Shown here one piece after another: positions 1-5,182 of a stretch of 5,182 bases of DNA. Where the stretch lies: contig JBGSKF010000227.1 of the NCBI GenBank assembly GCA_041741375.1, forward strand, positions 1 to 5,182. The letters run 5' to 3'. The notes beneath the pieces were generated by a model. It was not told the DNA's origin and did not search any database. It worked only from the letters and a program-made list of their open reading frames with translations. This stretch comes from OFTM291 sp041741375 (GTDB taxonomy: Bacteria; Gemmatimonadota; Gemmatimonadetes; Gemmatimonadales; GWC2-71-9). The translations under genes were made by a program, and so were the position numbers. Positions within the stretch are counted from its first letter, which is position 1; each line of letters opens with the position of its first letter.

Positions 1-104
1 GCGTGCTGGCCCTGGCGCCCACGGGTCCGTTGGCCGCGGAAGCCCGGGCCAGCGCCCGCTCGGCGCGCGAACTGATCCAGATCTTCGGACTGGAAGGCGG
101 CTGA
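1..104 (+). CDS. C-terminal tail of an upstream protein, possibly a TPR protein (partial)
   Basis: An open frame enters from the left edge (first full codon at 3) and ends at TGA 102-104, leaving 33 visible residues. The tail is rich in Ala, Arg and Leu and looks like one long amphipathic helix ending in IQIFGLEGG. The phrase LAPTGPLAAEAR resembles the closing helix of many tetratricopeptide proteins (a 'P-x-GP-x-x-x-EAR' pattern), so a TPR protein is a reasonable guess, but too little is visible to name a family. Only 2 nt separate its stop from the next ATG, and the Shine-Dalgarno of the next gene lies inside its last codons. It is therefore very likely part of the same operon. The promoter of the operon must lie upstream of the window. 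Confidence 0.6.
   Translation, partial: VLALAPTGPLAAEARASARSARELIQIFGLEGG
92..97 (+). promoter_or_regulatory. Shine-Dalgarno site for the DUF4388-TPR gene
   Basis: GGAAGG sits 9 nt before the ATG at 107 and inside the last codons of the upstream gene. It supports 107 as the start and suggests translational coupling between the two genes. Confidence 0.55.
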
Positions 105-106
105 TC

Positions 107-1261
107 ATGGCCATCCAGGGTCCCCTGCGCGAACTCGGCATTCACGATGTCTTCCAGCTGCTCGATCTGGGGAGGAAGACCGGGGTGCTCCGCATCACGT
201 CCGAGCTCCGCCAGAACGAGGGCACGATCTGGGTCCACAACGCCGCCGTGGTCGCGGCCGCCATCCGGTCCAATCCCCATCCGCTCGGAACGGCGTTGCT
301 TCGAGCGGGGAAGATTCATCAGGAGGACCTCACGCGGGCCCGTGCCATGCAGGAGGCCGGGGACTCCCGCCGGCTGGGAGAGATCCTGGTGTCGATCGGG
401 GCGATCAGCCCGCGCGATGTCGAGCGCCAGGCGCGCGCTCAGATCGAGGAAGTGGTCTTCACCGTCCTCGGTTGGTCGGAGGGGCACTTCGTGTTCGAGG
501 ACGTGCCGCCGGAGGACATCCCGCAGGAAGCAGGAATCCGGATCTCGACCGAGTCGCTCCTGCTGGAGGCCGCCCGGCGGATTGATGAGTGGTCCCGGAT
601 CCAGGGCAAGGTCCCGCATCTGGGGGTGGTGCCCCGTCTCGCGCCTCCCCCCCGGCAACTGGATCCGGGATCCCTGACACTCCTTCCCGGGGAGTGGCGC
701 CTTCTGGCCCGTGTGGATGGGCGACACGACATCCGGACCATCGCCGGGATGCTGGGGGAGTCGGATTTTGACGTGGCGCGCACCCTCTTCGGTCTGGCCT
801 CGGCCGGTGTTATTCTGTTGAGCGATCCCACGGCGGAGTCGTCGGCCGCGTCCCGTCAGGATCCCGCGGCCATGCTGCAGCAGGGGGAGGAGCACCTCCG
901 GCTTGGCGATGCGGAATCCGCCCGTTTCATGGCGGGGACGGTCATCAGCAGCTTCCCGGACATGGTGGAGGGGTATCTTCTGCTCGGGCGGGCCTGGCTC
1001 GTGCAGCAGGGCTATGCGGAGGCGCGGGAGGCTCTTCGGGAAGCCACGCGTCGATCGCCCGAGGTTCCCCAGGCCTGGCGGTTGCTCGGGTTCGCCTGTG
1101 TGGGCACGGCACGGTTCGACGAGGCCGTGGCGGCGTGGGAACAGTGGAGCAGTCTTGGCATTGCGGAGTCTGCCGAACGGCAGCACCAACCCGCCATCCT
1201 TCACCACCTTGAGGCGGCCCGATCCCTGGGGACCGGCCTGCGGGACCGGCATGGCAGATAA
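107..1261 (+). CDS. DUF4388 domain protein with C-terminal TPR repeats
   Basis: 384 aa, cytoplasmic (no signal peptide or membrane segment). The N-terminus, with GPLRELGIHDVFQLLDLGRK then TGVLRI, is a typical DUF4388 opening (residues about 1-110). A helical continuation carries VVFTVLGWSEGHFVFED near 115-131, and a winged-helix-like stretch follows at about 184-240 (LLPGEWRLLARVDGRHDIRTI). DUF4388 (PatA-N-like) proteins are common beside MglA/Roadblock and response-regulator genes; their molecular role is poorly defined, probably protein-protein signalling. Residues about 254-350 form about three TPR units, for example YLLLGRAWLVQQGYAEAREA and AWRLLGFACVGTARFDEAVA, which normally bind protein partners. 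Start at 107 is backed by GGAAGG 9 nt upstream. The 3' end overlaps the next gene by 11 nt (1251-1261). I infer an adaptor linking the GTPase module to other partners. The domain call is firm; the function is unknown. Confidence 0.9.
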   Translation: MAIQGPLRELGIHDVFQLLDLGRKTGVLRITSELRQNEGTIWVHNAAVVAAAIRSNPHPLGTALLRAGKIHQEDLTRARAMQEAGDSRRLGEILVSIGAISPRDVERQARAQIEEVVFTVLGWSEGHFVFEDVPPEDIPQEAGIRISTESLLLEAARRIDEWSRIQGKVPHLGVVPRLAPPPRQLDPGSLTLLPGEWRLLARVDGRHDIRTIAGMLGESDFDVARTLFGLASAGVILLSDPTAESSAASRQDPAAMLQQGEEHLRLGDAESARFMAGTVISSFPDMVEGYLLLGRAWLVQQGYAEAREALREATRRSPEVPQAWRLLGFACVGTARFDEAVAAWEQWSSLGIAESAERQHQPAILHHLEAARSLGTGLRDRHGR

Positions 1262-2033
1262 TGTGCAAACGTTGACGGCGCGGCTTGCCGCCGACCCGAC
1301 GAGCCTGGCGTTTCTTCCACTGGGAGAACACCTCCGCCGGGTCGGCCAGTTGGATGCCGCCCTGGCGGTGGCGACCAGCGGTCTGGCCCGGTATCCTCAC
1401 CTGGCGGATGCCCATGATCTGCTCGGGCGGATCCGGAGCGATCAGGGCGACGGGGACGCGGCCTTCGATGCCTGGACCACCGCACTCCGGCTCCAGCCGG
1501 ACCATGCCGGCGCCCACAAGGGCCTCGCCTATCTCGCCTTTCGAAATGAGGACCTTCCCCGAGCGTTGCGCCATCTCGAGATGGCAGCCCACCTGGAACC
1601 CGAGGACCCGAGCCTGGCCCAGGCCGTGGAACGGACTCGGGCCCAGGTGGCGGGCCGATCCACGCCGACCGGTGGCGCGCCTCTGGAGCCACCCCTCGAC
1701 GACACCATGCCCGGCACAATCCTGGTGGATCTCGATGGTCGGCGTCTCGCGGGAAGTCTCCATACTCCCGATGGGTCCGAGGTCTCGGACGGTCTTGCGG
1801 CGCTGCTCGCCGGCGTGTCGCAGGAGGCGTCCCGCGTGGCCCGCCTGCTTGATCTCGGTTCATGGGAATGCCTGTCGACGGAGGGACCGGACGCCGCCAT
1901 GCACCTTCTTCCCCCCACGCCGGACACCCTGTTGCTCGCCGTGGGTGAGGCCGGCGCCCCCCCGGGGCGGCTTCCCCTCGTGGCCCGGCGCGCGGCCCGG
2001 CACGCGCAACAATGGCTGGAGCGCCTCGGCTGA
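1251..2033 (+). CDS. TPR protein fused to a C-terminal Roadblock/LC7-like domain
   Basis: 260 aa starting at ATG 1251 (MADNVQTLTARLAADP), inside the last codons of the preceding gene. The frame is open further upstream to about 903, but that extension would overlap the DUF4388-TPR gene by over 350 nt and reads as Arg/Trp-rich shadow sequence, so 1251 is preferred; a weak GGGA lies 5 nt before it. Three TPR units are visible at residues about 17-51, 52-85 and 86-119, each with the usual Leu-Gly/Ala-Ala-Pro spacing (for example AHDLLGRIRSDQGDGDAAFD). After a Pro/Gly-rich linker, residues about 156-260 look like a Roadblock/LC7 fold: a beta strand TILVDLDGRRLAG, a helix with LLAGVSQEASRVARLLDLG, strands around MHLLPPTPDTLLLAV and a final helix. 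Roadblock domains dimerise and bind small GTPases, so this fusion could scaffold the MglA-like GTPase encoded downstream. The TPR call is strong; the Roadblock call is moderate and made by eye. Confidence 0.87.
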   Translation: MADNVQTLTARLAADPTSLAFLPLGEHLRRVGQLDAALAVATSGLARYPHLADAHDLLGRIRSDQGDGDAAFDAWTTALRLQPDHAGAHKGLAYLAFRNEDLPRALRHLEMAAHLEPEDPSLAQAVERTRAQVAGRSTPTGGAPLEPPLDDTMPGTILVDLDGRRLAGSLHTPDGSEVSDGLAALLAGVSQEASRVARLLDLGSWECLSTEGPDAAMHLLPPTPDTLLLAVGEAGAPPGRLPLVARRAARHAQQWLERLG

Positions 2034-2383
2034 TGTCGATCGAGGAGTCCGCGTTGGCCGCCATCGCCGATGTCCCCGGGGTTCAGGGTGCCCTCCTGGT
2101 GGCCGTGGAGGATGGTCTGGTCGTTGCTGAGATGGTGCGTGAGGGATTCAAATCGGCGGCGGCCGCGGCGTTGTCCGCCAGCCTGTGGGGCCGGATGCGC
2201 CGAGCCGCACTGGCGGGTGGACAACGTCCCCCCCGCTTCCTGCAGCTCGAGGCGGAGCATGGTGCCGTGCTGGTGGTGCCGGTGGACGAGGTGGTCCTGG
2301 CGGTCGCCGTGACCACGGAACGGACTCACCGCGGTGTGCTGCGGCTCCGGCTGCTGGATCTGGGCGGGAAGGGGGCGGAGTGA
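2033..2383 (+). CDS. Small Roadblock/LC7 domain protein
   Basis: 116 aa. The ATG at 2033 shares its A with the TGA stop (2031-2033) of the previous gene, a classic TGATG coupling, and a GGAG lies 11 nt upstream. An in-frame ATG at 2012 would add MAGAPRL but lacks a visible ribosome site, so 2033 is preferred. The fold signature is Roadblock/LC7: N-terminal helix SALAAIADVPGVQGALLVAV leading into the first strands, then a central helix (FKSAAAAALSASLWGRMRRA), then hydrophobic strands FLQLEAEHGAVLVVPV and VVLAVAVT and a C-terminal helix. Single-domain proteins of this type act as dimers; MglB, the best known bacterial one, activates the GTPase MglA. This is one of two consecutive stand-alone Roadblock genes before mglA, and the two are clearly divergent in sequence. 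It may form heterodimers with its neighbour or regulate another GTPase. Family call firm, partner unknown. Confidence 0.85.
   Translation: MSIEESALAAIADVPGVQGALLVAVEDGLVVAEMVREGFKSAAAAALSASLWGRMRRAALAGGQRPPRFLQLEAEHGAVLVVPVDEVVLAVAVTTERTHRGVLRLRLLDLGGKGAE
2367..2375 (+). promoter_or_regulatory. Shine-Dalgarno site deciding a GTG start
   Basis: GGAAGGGGG, inside the last codons of the small Roadblock gene, ends 4 nt before GTG 2380 (GGAAGG alone ends 7 nt before it). It supports initiation at this GTG rather than at an upstream ATG near 2185, which would overlap the previous gene by about 200 nt. Confidence 0.6.
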
Positions 2384-2841
2384 AACGCAGCATTGAACCG
2401 TGGGTGGCCGGGCCCCTGGACCGGTTCGTGGCCGAGTCGGGGGCCCGGGTTGTCCTGCTGATGACGTCGGCGGGGCAGGTGGTGGCCCAGCATGGGTTCA
2501 CCCGGGCGCTCGATGTGATGTCGGCGGCCGCCCTCGGGGCCGGCATCATGGCCTCCACCTCCGAACTGGGACAGGTGATCGGCGGGGAGCGCTTCGGTGC
2601 CCTGGTGCATCAAGGAACCGAGCTCGGGGTGTACCTCTCGCCTTTGCCCATGCCGGACGGCCAGTGGATCGGACTCGTGGTGTTCGGCCGGGACACCTCG
2701 ATCGGTCTGGTCCAGCTCTTCTTCGGCCAGTTGGTCTCGGCTCTGGCCGACGCCGCCCCGGTCCGGGAAACCCGACCGGTCCTCGCCGAGAACTTCGAGG
2801 CCGATCTCGACGCCAGCCTCCGCGCCCTCTTCGGAGACTAG
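2380..2841 (+). CDS. Roadblock/LC7 domain protein, MglB-like (probable MglA regulator)
   Basis: 153 aa from GTG 2380, whose bases overlap the preceding stop as GTGA (4 nt). Residues about 8-125 show a Roadblock/LC7 layout: helix WVAGPLDRFVAESG, strand ARVVLLMTSAGQVVAQHG, a long Ala/Gly-rich helix at 45-62, strands FGALVHQGTELGVYLSPLP and WIGLVVFGR, and helix GLVQLFFGQLVSAL. A separate tail at about 133-153 ends in ENFEADLDASLRALFGD, an amphipathic acidic helix. Length and gene position match MglB of Myxococcus (159 aa from memory), where MglB is a homodimeric GTPase-activating protein for MglA and a C-terminal extension helps bind it. Only 4 nt separate this gene from mglA, as in mglBA operons. 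It is thus the better MglB candidate of the two stand-alone Roadblock proteins here, though orthology is inferred from order, length and tail, not from alignment. Confidence 0.87.
   Translation: MKRSIEPWVAGPLDRFVAESGARVVLLMTSAGQVVAQHGFTRALDVMSAAALGAGIMASTSELGQVIGGERFGALVHQGTELGVYLSPLPMPDGQWIGLVVFGRDTSIGLVQLFFGQLVSALADAAPVRETRPVLAENFEADLDASLRALFGD
2833..2837 (+). promoter_or_regulatory. Shine-Dalgarno site for mglA
   Basis: GGAGA lies 8 nt before ATG 2846 and inside the final codons of the MglB-like gene, supporting 2846 as the start. Confidence 0.6.
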
Positions 2842-2845
2842 GCCC

Positions 2846-3463
2846 ATGTCCCTGGTCAACTTCGGCGCGCGGGAAATCACCTGCAAACTGGTCTACTACG
2901 GTCCCGGACGATCGGGCAAAACCACGAACCTGCAGTACATCCACGACCGGGTGCCGCCGTCGCGGCGGGGCCAGATGGTGTCGCTGGCCACCCAGACGGA
3001 TCGCACGTTGTTCTTTGACTTTCTTCCCCTCGATCTGGGCTCGATCTCCGGTTTCACCACCCGGTTCCAGCTGTACACCGTCCCGGGACAGGTCTACTAC
3101 AATGCCACCCGCCGACTCGTTCTTCAGGGTGCGGATGGGGTGGTCTTCGTGGCCGACAGCCAGGCCCGCCGGTTCGACGACAACGTGGAGAGTCTGCAGA
3201 ACCTGCAGGACAACCTGCGGGAGCAGGGCGTGGACATCCGGACCGTGCCGTTGATCCTCCAGTTCAACAAGCAGGACCTGCCGAGAGATCTCATCCTGAC
3301 AAGTGCAGAGCTGGATGACGCGCTCAATTTCCGCGACGTGCCGAGCTTCGGGGCCGATGCCCTGACCGGAGTCGGGGTGTTCGAAACCTTGAAGGCACTG
3401 TCCGGCCTGGTGCTGAAACGGCTTGCCCCCCGCACCGGGACCGACGGGGTGGAGGAGCCATGA
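2846..3463 (+). CDS. mglA: MglA-family Ras-like small GTPase
   Basis: 205 aa, close to the usual MglA length (about 195). The sequence is readily recognisable: SLVNFGAREITCKLVYYGPG opens the protein. Walker A/G1 is GPGRSGKT (19-26), the switch I region carries TQTDRTLFFDFLPL (49-62), G3 is TVPGQ (78-82), FVADSQ is at 101-106, G4 is NKQD (141-144), and a GVGVFETLKAL motif at 175-184 follows the ALTG G5 position. Arg53 and Gln82, the residues assigned to catalysis in Myxococcus MglA, are present, so the enzyme should cycle GTP. MglA sets the leading cell pole and drives gliding or type IV pilus motility in Myxococcus; homologues in non-gliding bacteria serve other polarity roles. The start at 2846 follows the MglB-like stop by 4 nt, and the TGA overlaps the ATG of the AAA+ gene. 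The C-terminus ends in a short hydrophilic tail. Confidence in the family is very high; the cellular process is inferred. Confidence 0.96.
   Translation: MSLVNFGAREITCKLVYYGPGRSGKTTNLQYIHDRVPPSRRGQMVSLATQTDRTLFFDFLPLDLGSISGFTTRFQLYTVPGQVYYNATRRLVLQGADGVVFVADSQARRFDDNVESLQNLQDNLREQGVDIRTVPLILQFNKQDLPRDLILTSAELDDALNFRDVPSFGADALTGVGVFETLKALSGLVLKRLAPRTGTDGVEEP
3451..3455 (+). promoter_or_regulatory. Strong Shine-Dalgarno site for the tandem AAA+ gene
   Basis: GGAGG, within a longer purine-rich GGTGGAGGAG run, precedes ATG 3460 by 4 nt. With the ATGA stop/start overlap (3460-3463), it fixes the start and ties expression of the ATPase to mglA. Confidence 0.65.
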
Positions 3464-5182
3464 CGAGGATCGGGGCGCAGCCGACGGAACGATTCGACAC
3501 CTATGTCGCGGGGCCCCAGGGGGCGCTGGCCGTGACGGCGGCGCGGGCCGTGGCCGAGTCACGTCATCCGCCCTACAACCCCCTGTTCCTGGTGGGCTCT
3601 CCCGGTTTCGGCAAGAGTCATCTTCTGTCCGCGATCGAGGGACTCGCGGCGCACGTGGATCCGGCGCGACGGGCCGTGCGGGTGAGCGCCGCGGCCTTTC
3701 GGCCGGAGCAGTGCGAGGAGTGGACGGGGGCAGACCTGCTGCTGGTGGACGATGTGGACCAGCTGCCCCGCGCCGGACAGGGGGTGGTGGCGGAGGTGCT
3801 GGAGGCGAGGGCCGAAGCACACCGCGCCACCGTGCTGACCTCCGCCCTGTCCCCGGGGGAGATCCCACACGCCGATTCCCGGCTGTGCCGGGTGTCGGCG
3901 AGCGGGCTCGTGGTGGAGCTCGACCTCCCCGGACCCGACCGCCGGTTGGGCCTCCTGCGCTCTCTTCCCGCGGACCCGGCTCTGGATCCCGCCGTCCTGG
4001 AGGCGCTCGCCCTCCTGCCGGTGCGGAACATCCGCGAGTTGCTCGGAGCCTTCCGGCGCCTGGTGGCTTTCCAGGCGGTCAGCCGACACCCGTTGGATGT
4101 CTCCCAGGCCTCCGTGCTGCTGGGGGAACTGGGAGCGGCGGTGCCGGTTCCCGAGGGCACGCCGGGTGATCTGCCCGGAACCCATGTCGTCAGCGGTCCG
4201 GCAGAAAGGGTTCGTGCCTTCCCGGAGGGGGTGGAAGAGGACCGGGACCGCGCCGACGAGTTTGGCGACTTCCTCTCCGAGGTCGTGGCCACCGTCGCGG
4301 AGCAGGTGGACCGGTGGCGGGAGAGAGTGGGAGCGGCGATTCTCCGATGGGAGGGGGAGGGCATCCGCACGGCGCGGCTGGAACGGTTGTTGCGCGAGGA
4401 GTTTCCCGAGGATCCTGACACCCTGCTGGCGGAGTTCGAGCGGGATGCCGAGGCGATGGTGGCGCTGGCGCGCGAGGCACGGGCTCTGGATCCCCGGGGC
4501 GGGGAAGGAGCCGTGTTTCAGGATCCCGATGATCTTTCCGGGGCGCGCCGCGCCCTGGACCAGATCCGGCTCCGGGTGGCCGGTCTCCCCGGACCCGATC
4601 CCGCTTGGCGACTGGACACTTTCGTGGAGAGCGCCTCGACGCGGTCGGTGCTCCGGGCCCTCGACCGGCTCCTCGGAGGGGACACCGGTGACAATCCCGT
4701 CGTGGTACAGGGAGCCGGCGGGAGTGGCAAGACTCATCTGCTGCACGGATTCGGATCCGCCTGGCTGGAGCGTCATGGCGGTGTCGTCGCGTGCCTGTCC
4801 TCCCCCGACTTTTCGGGGGACCCGGCGGCATGGTGGGCCGGCATCCGCGTCGCCTCGGCGATCCTCGTGGACGACCTGGACCGGATCGGGGCTTCTCCCA
4901 CCCTGGCTCTCCTCACCGACGCCCTGGAGGCCCTTGTGTCCTCCGGCCGCCCGGTCCTGGTGACGACATCCACACCGCTGCAGGAGCTGGAGGGTTTCGA
5001 GGCTCGGCTGTTGTCCCGCCTCACGGCGGGCGTCATCGTGGATCTGGAGCCTCCGGACCGGGAGCTTCGCGCCCGACTGGTCACGCACGCTCTCCCCGAG
5101 CGGCATCGCGACGACGCGGCCCTCGTCGACGTGATCGCACGGCCTCCCGCGGCCTCGGCCCGCGCGGTTCAGGCCGCCGTGC
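3460..5182 (+). CDS. Tandem DnaA/Hda-like AAA+ ATPase (3' end beyond window)
   Basis: The frame is open from ATG 3460 to the right edge, giving 574 residues with no stop. Module 1 (about 8-225) is DnaA domain III-like: FDTYVAG (12-18), YNPLFLVG, Walker A GSPGFGKS (46-53), Walker B LLLVDDVD (93-100), sensor I VLTS (125-128), box VII-like SRL with Arg141, and sensor II NIRELLGAFRRLVAF (190-204) with Arg192. A charged, helical linker spans about 235-380 (for example AEFERDAEAMVALAREARAL). Module 2 (about 386-574) repeats the pattern: LDTFVES, Walker A GAGGSGKT (418-425) followed by HLLHG, Walker B ILVDDLD (468-474), sensor I VTTS, LLSRLTAGVIVDLEPPDRE with Arg520, and a candidate sensor II Arg568. 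DnaA/Hda-family ATPases assemble as nucleotide-dependent oligomers. The DnaA insertion between Walker A and B is shortened in both modules, and no domain IV follows module 1; what follows module 2 is off the edge. Role is unknown; the overlap with mglA suggests joint function. Confidence 0.9.
   Translation, partial: MTRIGAQPTERFDTYVAGPQGALAVTAARAVAESRHPPYNPLFLVGSPGFGKSHLLSAIEGLAAHVDPARRAVRVSAAAFRPEQCEEWTGADLLLVDDVDQLPRAGQGVVAEVLEARAEAHRATVLTSALSPGEIPHADSRLCRVSASGLVVELDLPGPDRRLGLLRSLPADPALDPAVLEALALLPVRNIRELLGAFRRLVAFQAVSRHPLDVSQASVLLGELGAAVPVPEGTPGDLPGTHVVSGPAERVRAFPEGVEEDRDRADEFGDFLSEVVATVAEQVDRWRERVGAAILRWEGEGIRTARLERLLREEFPEDPDTLLAEFERDAEAMVALAREARALDPRGGEGAVFQDPDDLSGARRALDQIRLRVAGLPGPDPAWRLDTFVESASTRSVLRALDRLLGGDTGDNPVVVQGAGGSGKTHLLHGFGSAWLERHGGVVACLSSPDFSGDPAAWWAGIRVASAILVDDLDRIGASPTLALLTDALEALVSSGRPVLVTTSTPLQELEGFEARLLSRLTAGVIVDLEPPDRELRARLVTHALPERHRDDAALVDVIARPPAASARAVQAAV

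Noticed and set aside
656..680. Closely spaced GGATCC-like palindromes around 660-676
   Set aside because: They lie within the coding sequence of the DUF4388 gene and are explained by Asp/Pro/Gly codons; there is no further copy pattern to suggest an element.
945..1763. Minus-strand open frame of about 272 codons opposite the TPR genes
   Set aside because: It opposes two TPR-coding frames and has no motif or plausible ribosome site.
2012..2032. Earlier ATG start for the small Roadblock protein
   Set aside because: In frame, but it lacks a visible Shine-Dalgarno and adds a short unconserved-looking MAGAPRL leader; the TGATG overlap at 2033 is more plausible.
2546..3868. Minus-strand open frame of about 440 codons opposite mglA
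   Set aside because: It spans the antisense of three well-supported genes and its product is Pro/Arg/Ser-rich with no domain; a composition shadow.
3423..4169. Plus-strand frame spanning the mglA end and AAA+ module 1
   Set aside because: Gly/Arg/Ala-rich shadow of the real frame starting at 3460, with no domain content.
4097..4963. Second plus-strand frame inside the AAA+ gene
   Set aside because: It is Arg/Ser/Pro/Trp-rich and out of frame with a continuous DnaA-like reading that carries the module 2 Walker motifs.
3559..5106. Long minus-strand open frame of about 515 codons opposite the AAA+ gene
   Set aside because: It is antisense to a frame with clear Walker and sensor motifs, its translation shows no recognisable domain, and long antisense frames are expected in GC-rich coding DNA.
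3460..5182. The AAA+ gene as dnaA, the replication initiator
   Set aside because: It has two AAA+ modules, a shortened initiator-specific region, no domain IV after module 1, and an mglA/roadblock context rather than dnaN/recF; no DnaA-box cluster was noticed nearby.

Overview
The window is GC-rich throughout and every base can be assigned to a tightly packed run of plus-strand genes: the 3' end of one gene, five complete genes, and a seventh that runs off the right edge. Junctions are +2, -11, -1, -4, +4 and -4 nt, so it reads as one translationally coupled operon whose promoter lies upstream of the window and whose end lies downstream. I see no RNA genes, mobile elements, CRISPR arrays, terminators or intergenic gaps. 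The gene content (DUF4388 fused to TPRs, MglA-type GTPase, several Roadblock/LC7 proteins, strong C and G codon bias) fits a high-GC bacterium of the Gemmatimonadota type or a related environmental lineage. This placement rests on remembered sequence flavour, not a search.

Layout: 1-104, C-terminal tail of an unknown, perhaps TPR, protein. 107-1261, DUF4388 + winged-helix-like segment + TPRs. 1251-2033, three TPRs fused to a C-terminal Roadblock/LC7-like domain. 2033-2383, small stand-alone Roadblock/LC7 protein. 2380-2841, second stand-alone Roadblock/LC7 protein with an MglB-like C-terminal tail. 2846-3463, MglA GTPase with its nucleotide-binding and catalytic residues intact. 3460-5182, large partial protein with two DnaA/Hda-type AAA+ modules joined by a charged helical linker.

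The core is an mglB-mglA polarity/motility GTPase module. In Myxococcus and Thermus, MglA is a Ras-like switch and MglB, a Roadblock homodimer, is its activating protein. Here that core is embedded among three Roadblock-containing proteins, two TPR adaptor-like proteins and a tandem DnaA-family ATPase whose start codon overlaps the mglA stop. The most unusual point is this DnaA-like double ATPase in the GTPase operon. Both halves keep Walker A, Walker B, sensor I, box VII and sensor II signatures, but the stretch between Walker A and Walker B, where DnaA carries its initiator-specific helix, is shortened, and no DnaA domain IV follows the first module. It is therefore unlikely to be the replication initiator. 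It may be a nucleotide-dependent assembly or remodelling partner of the GTPase system, which is inference.
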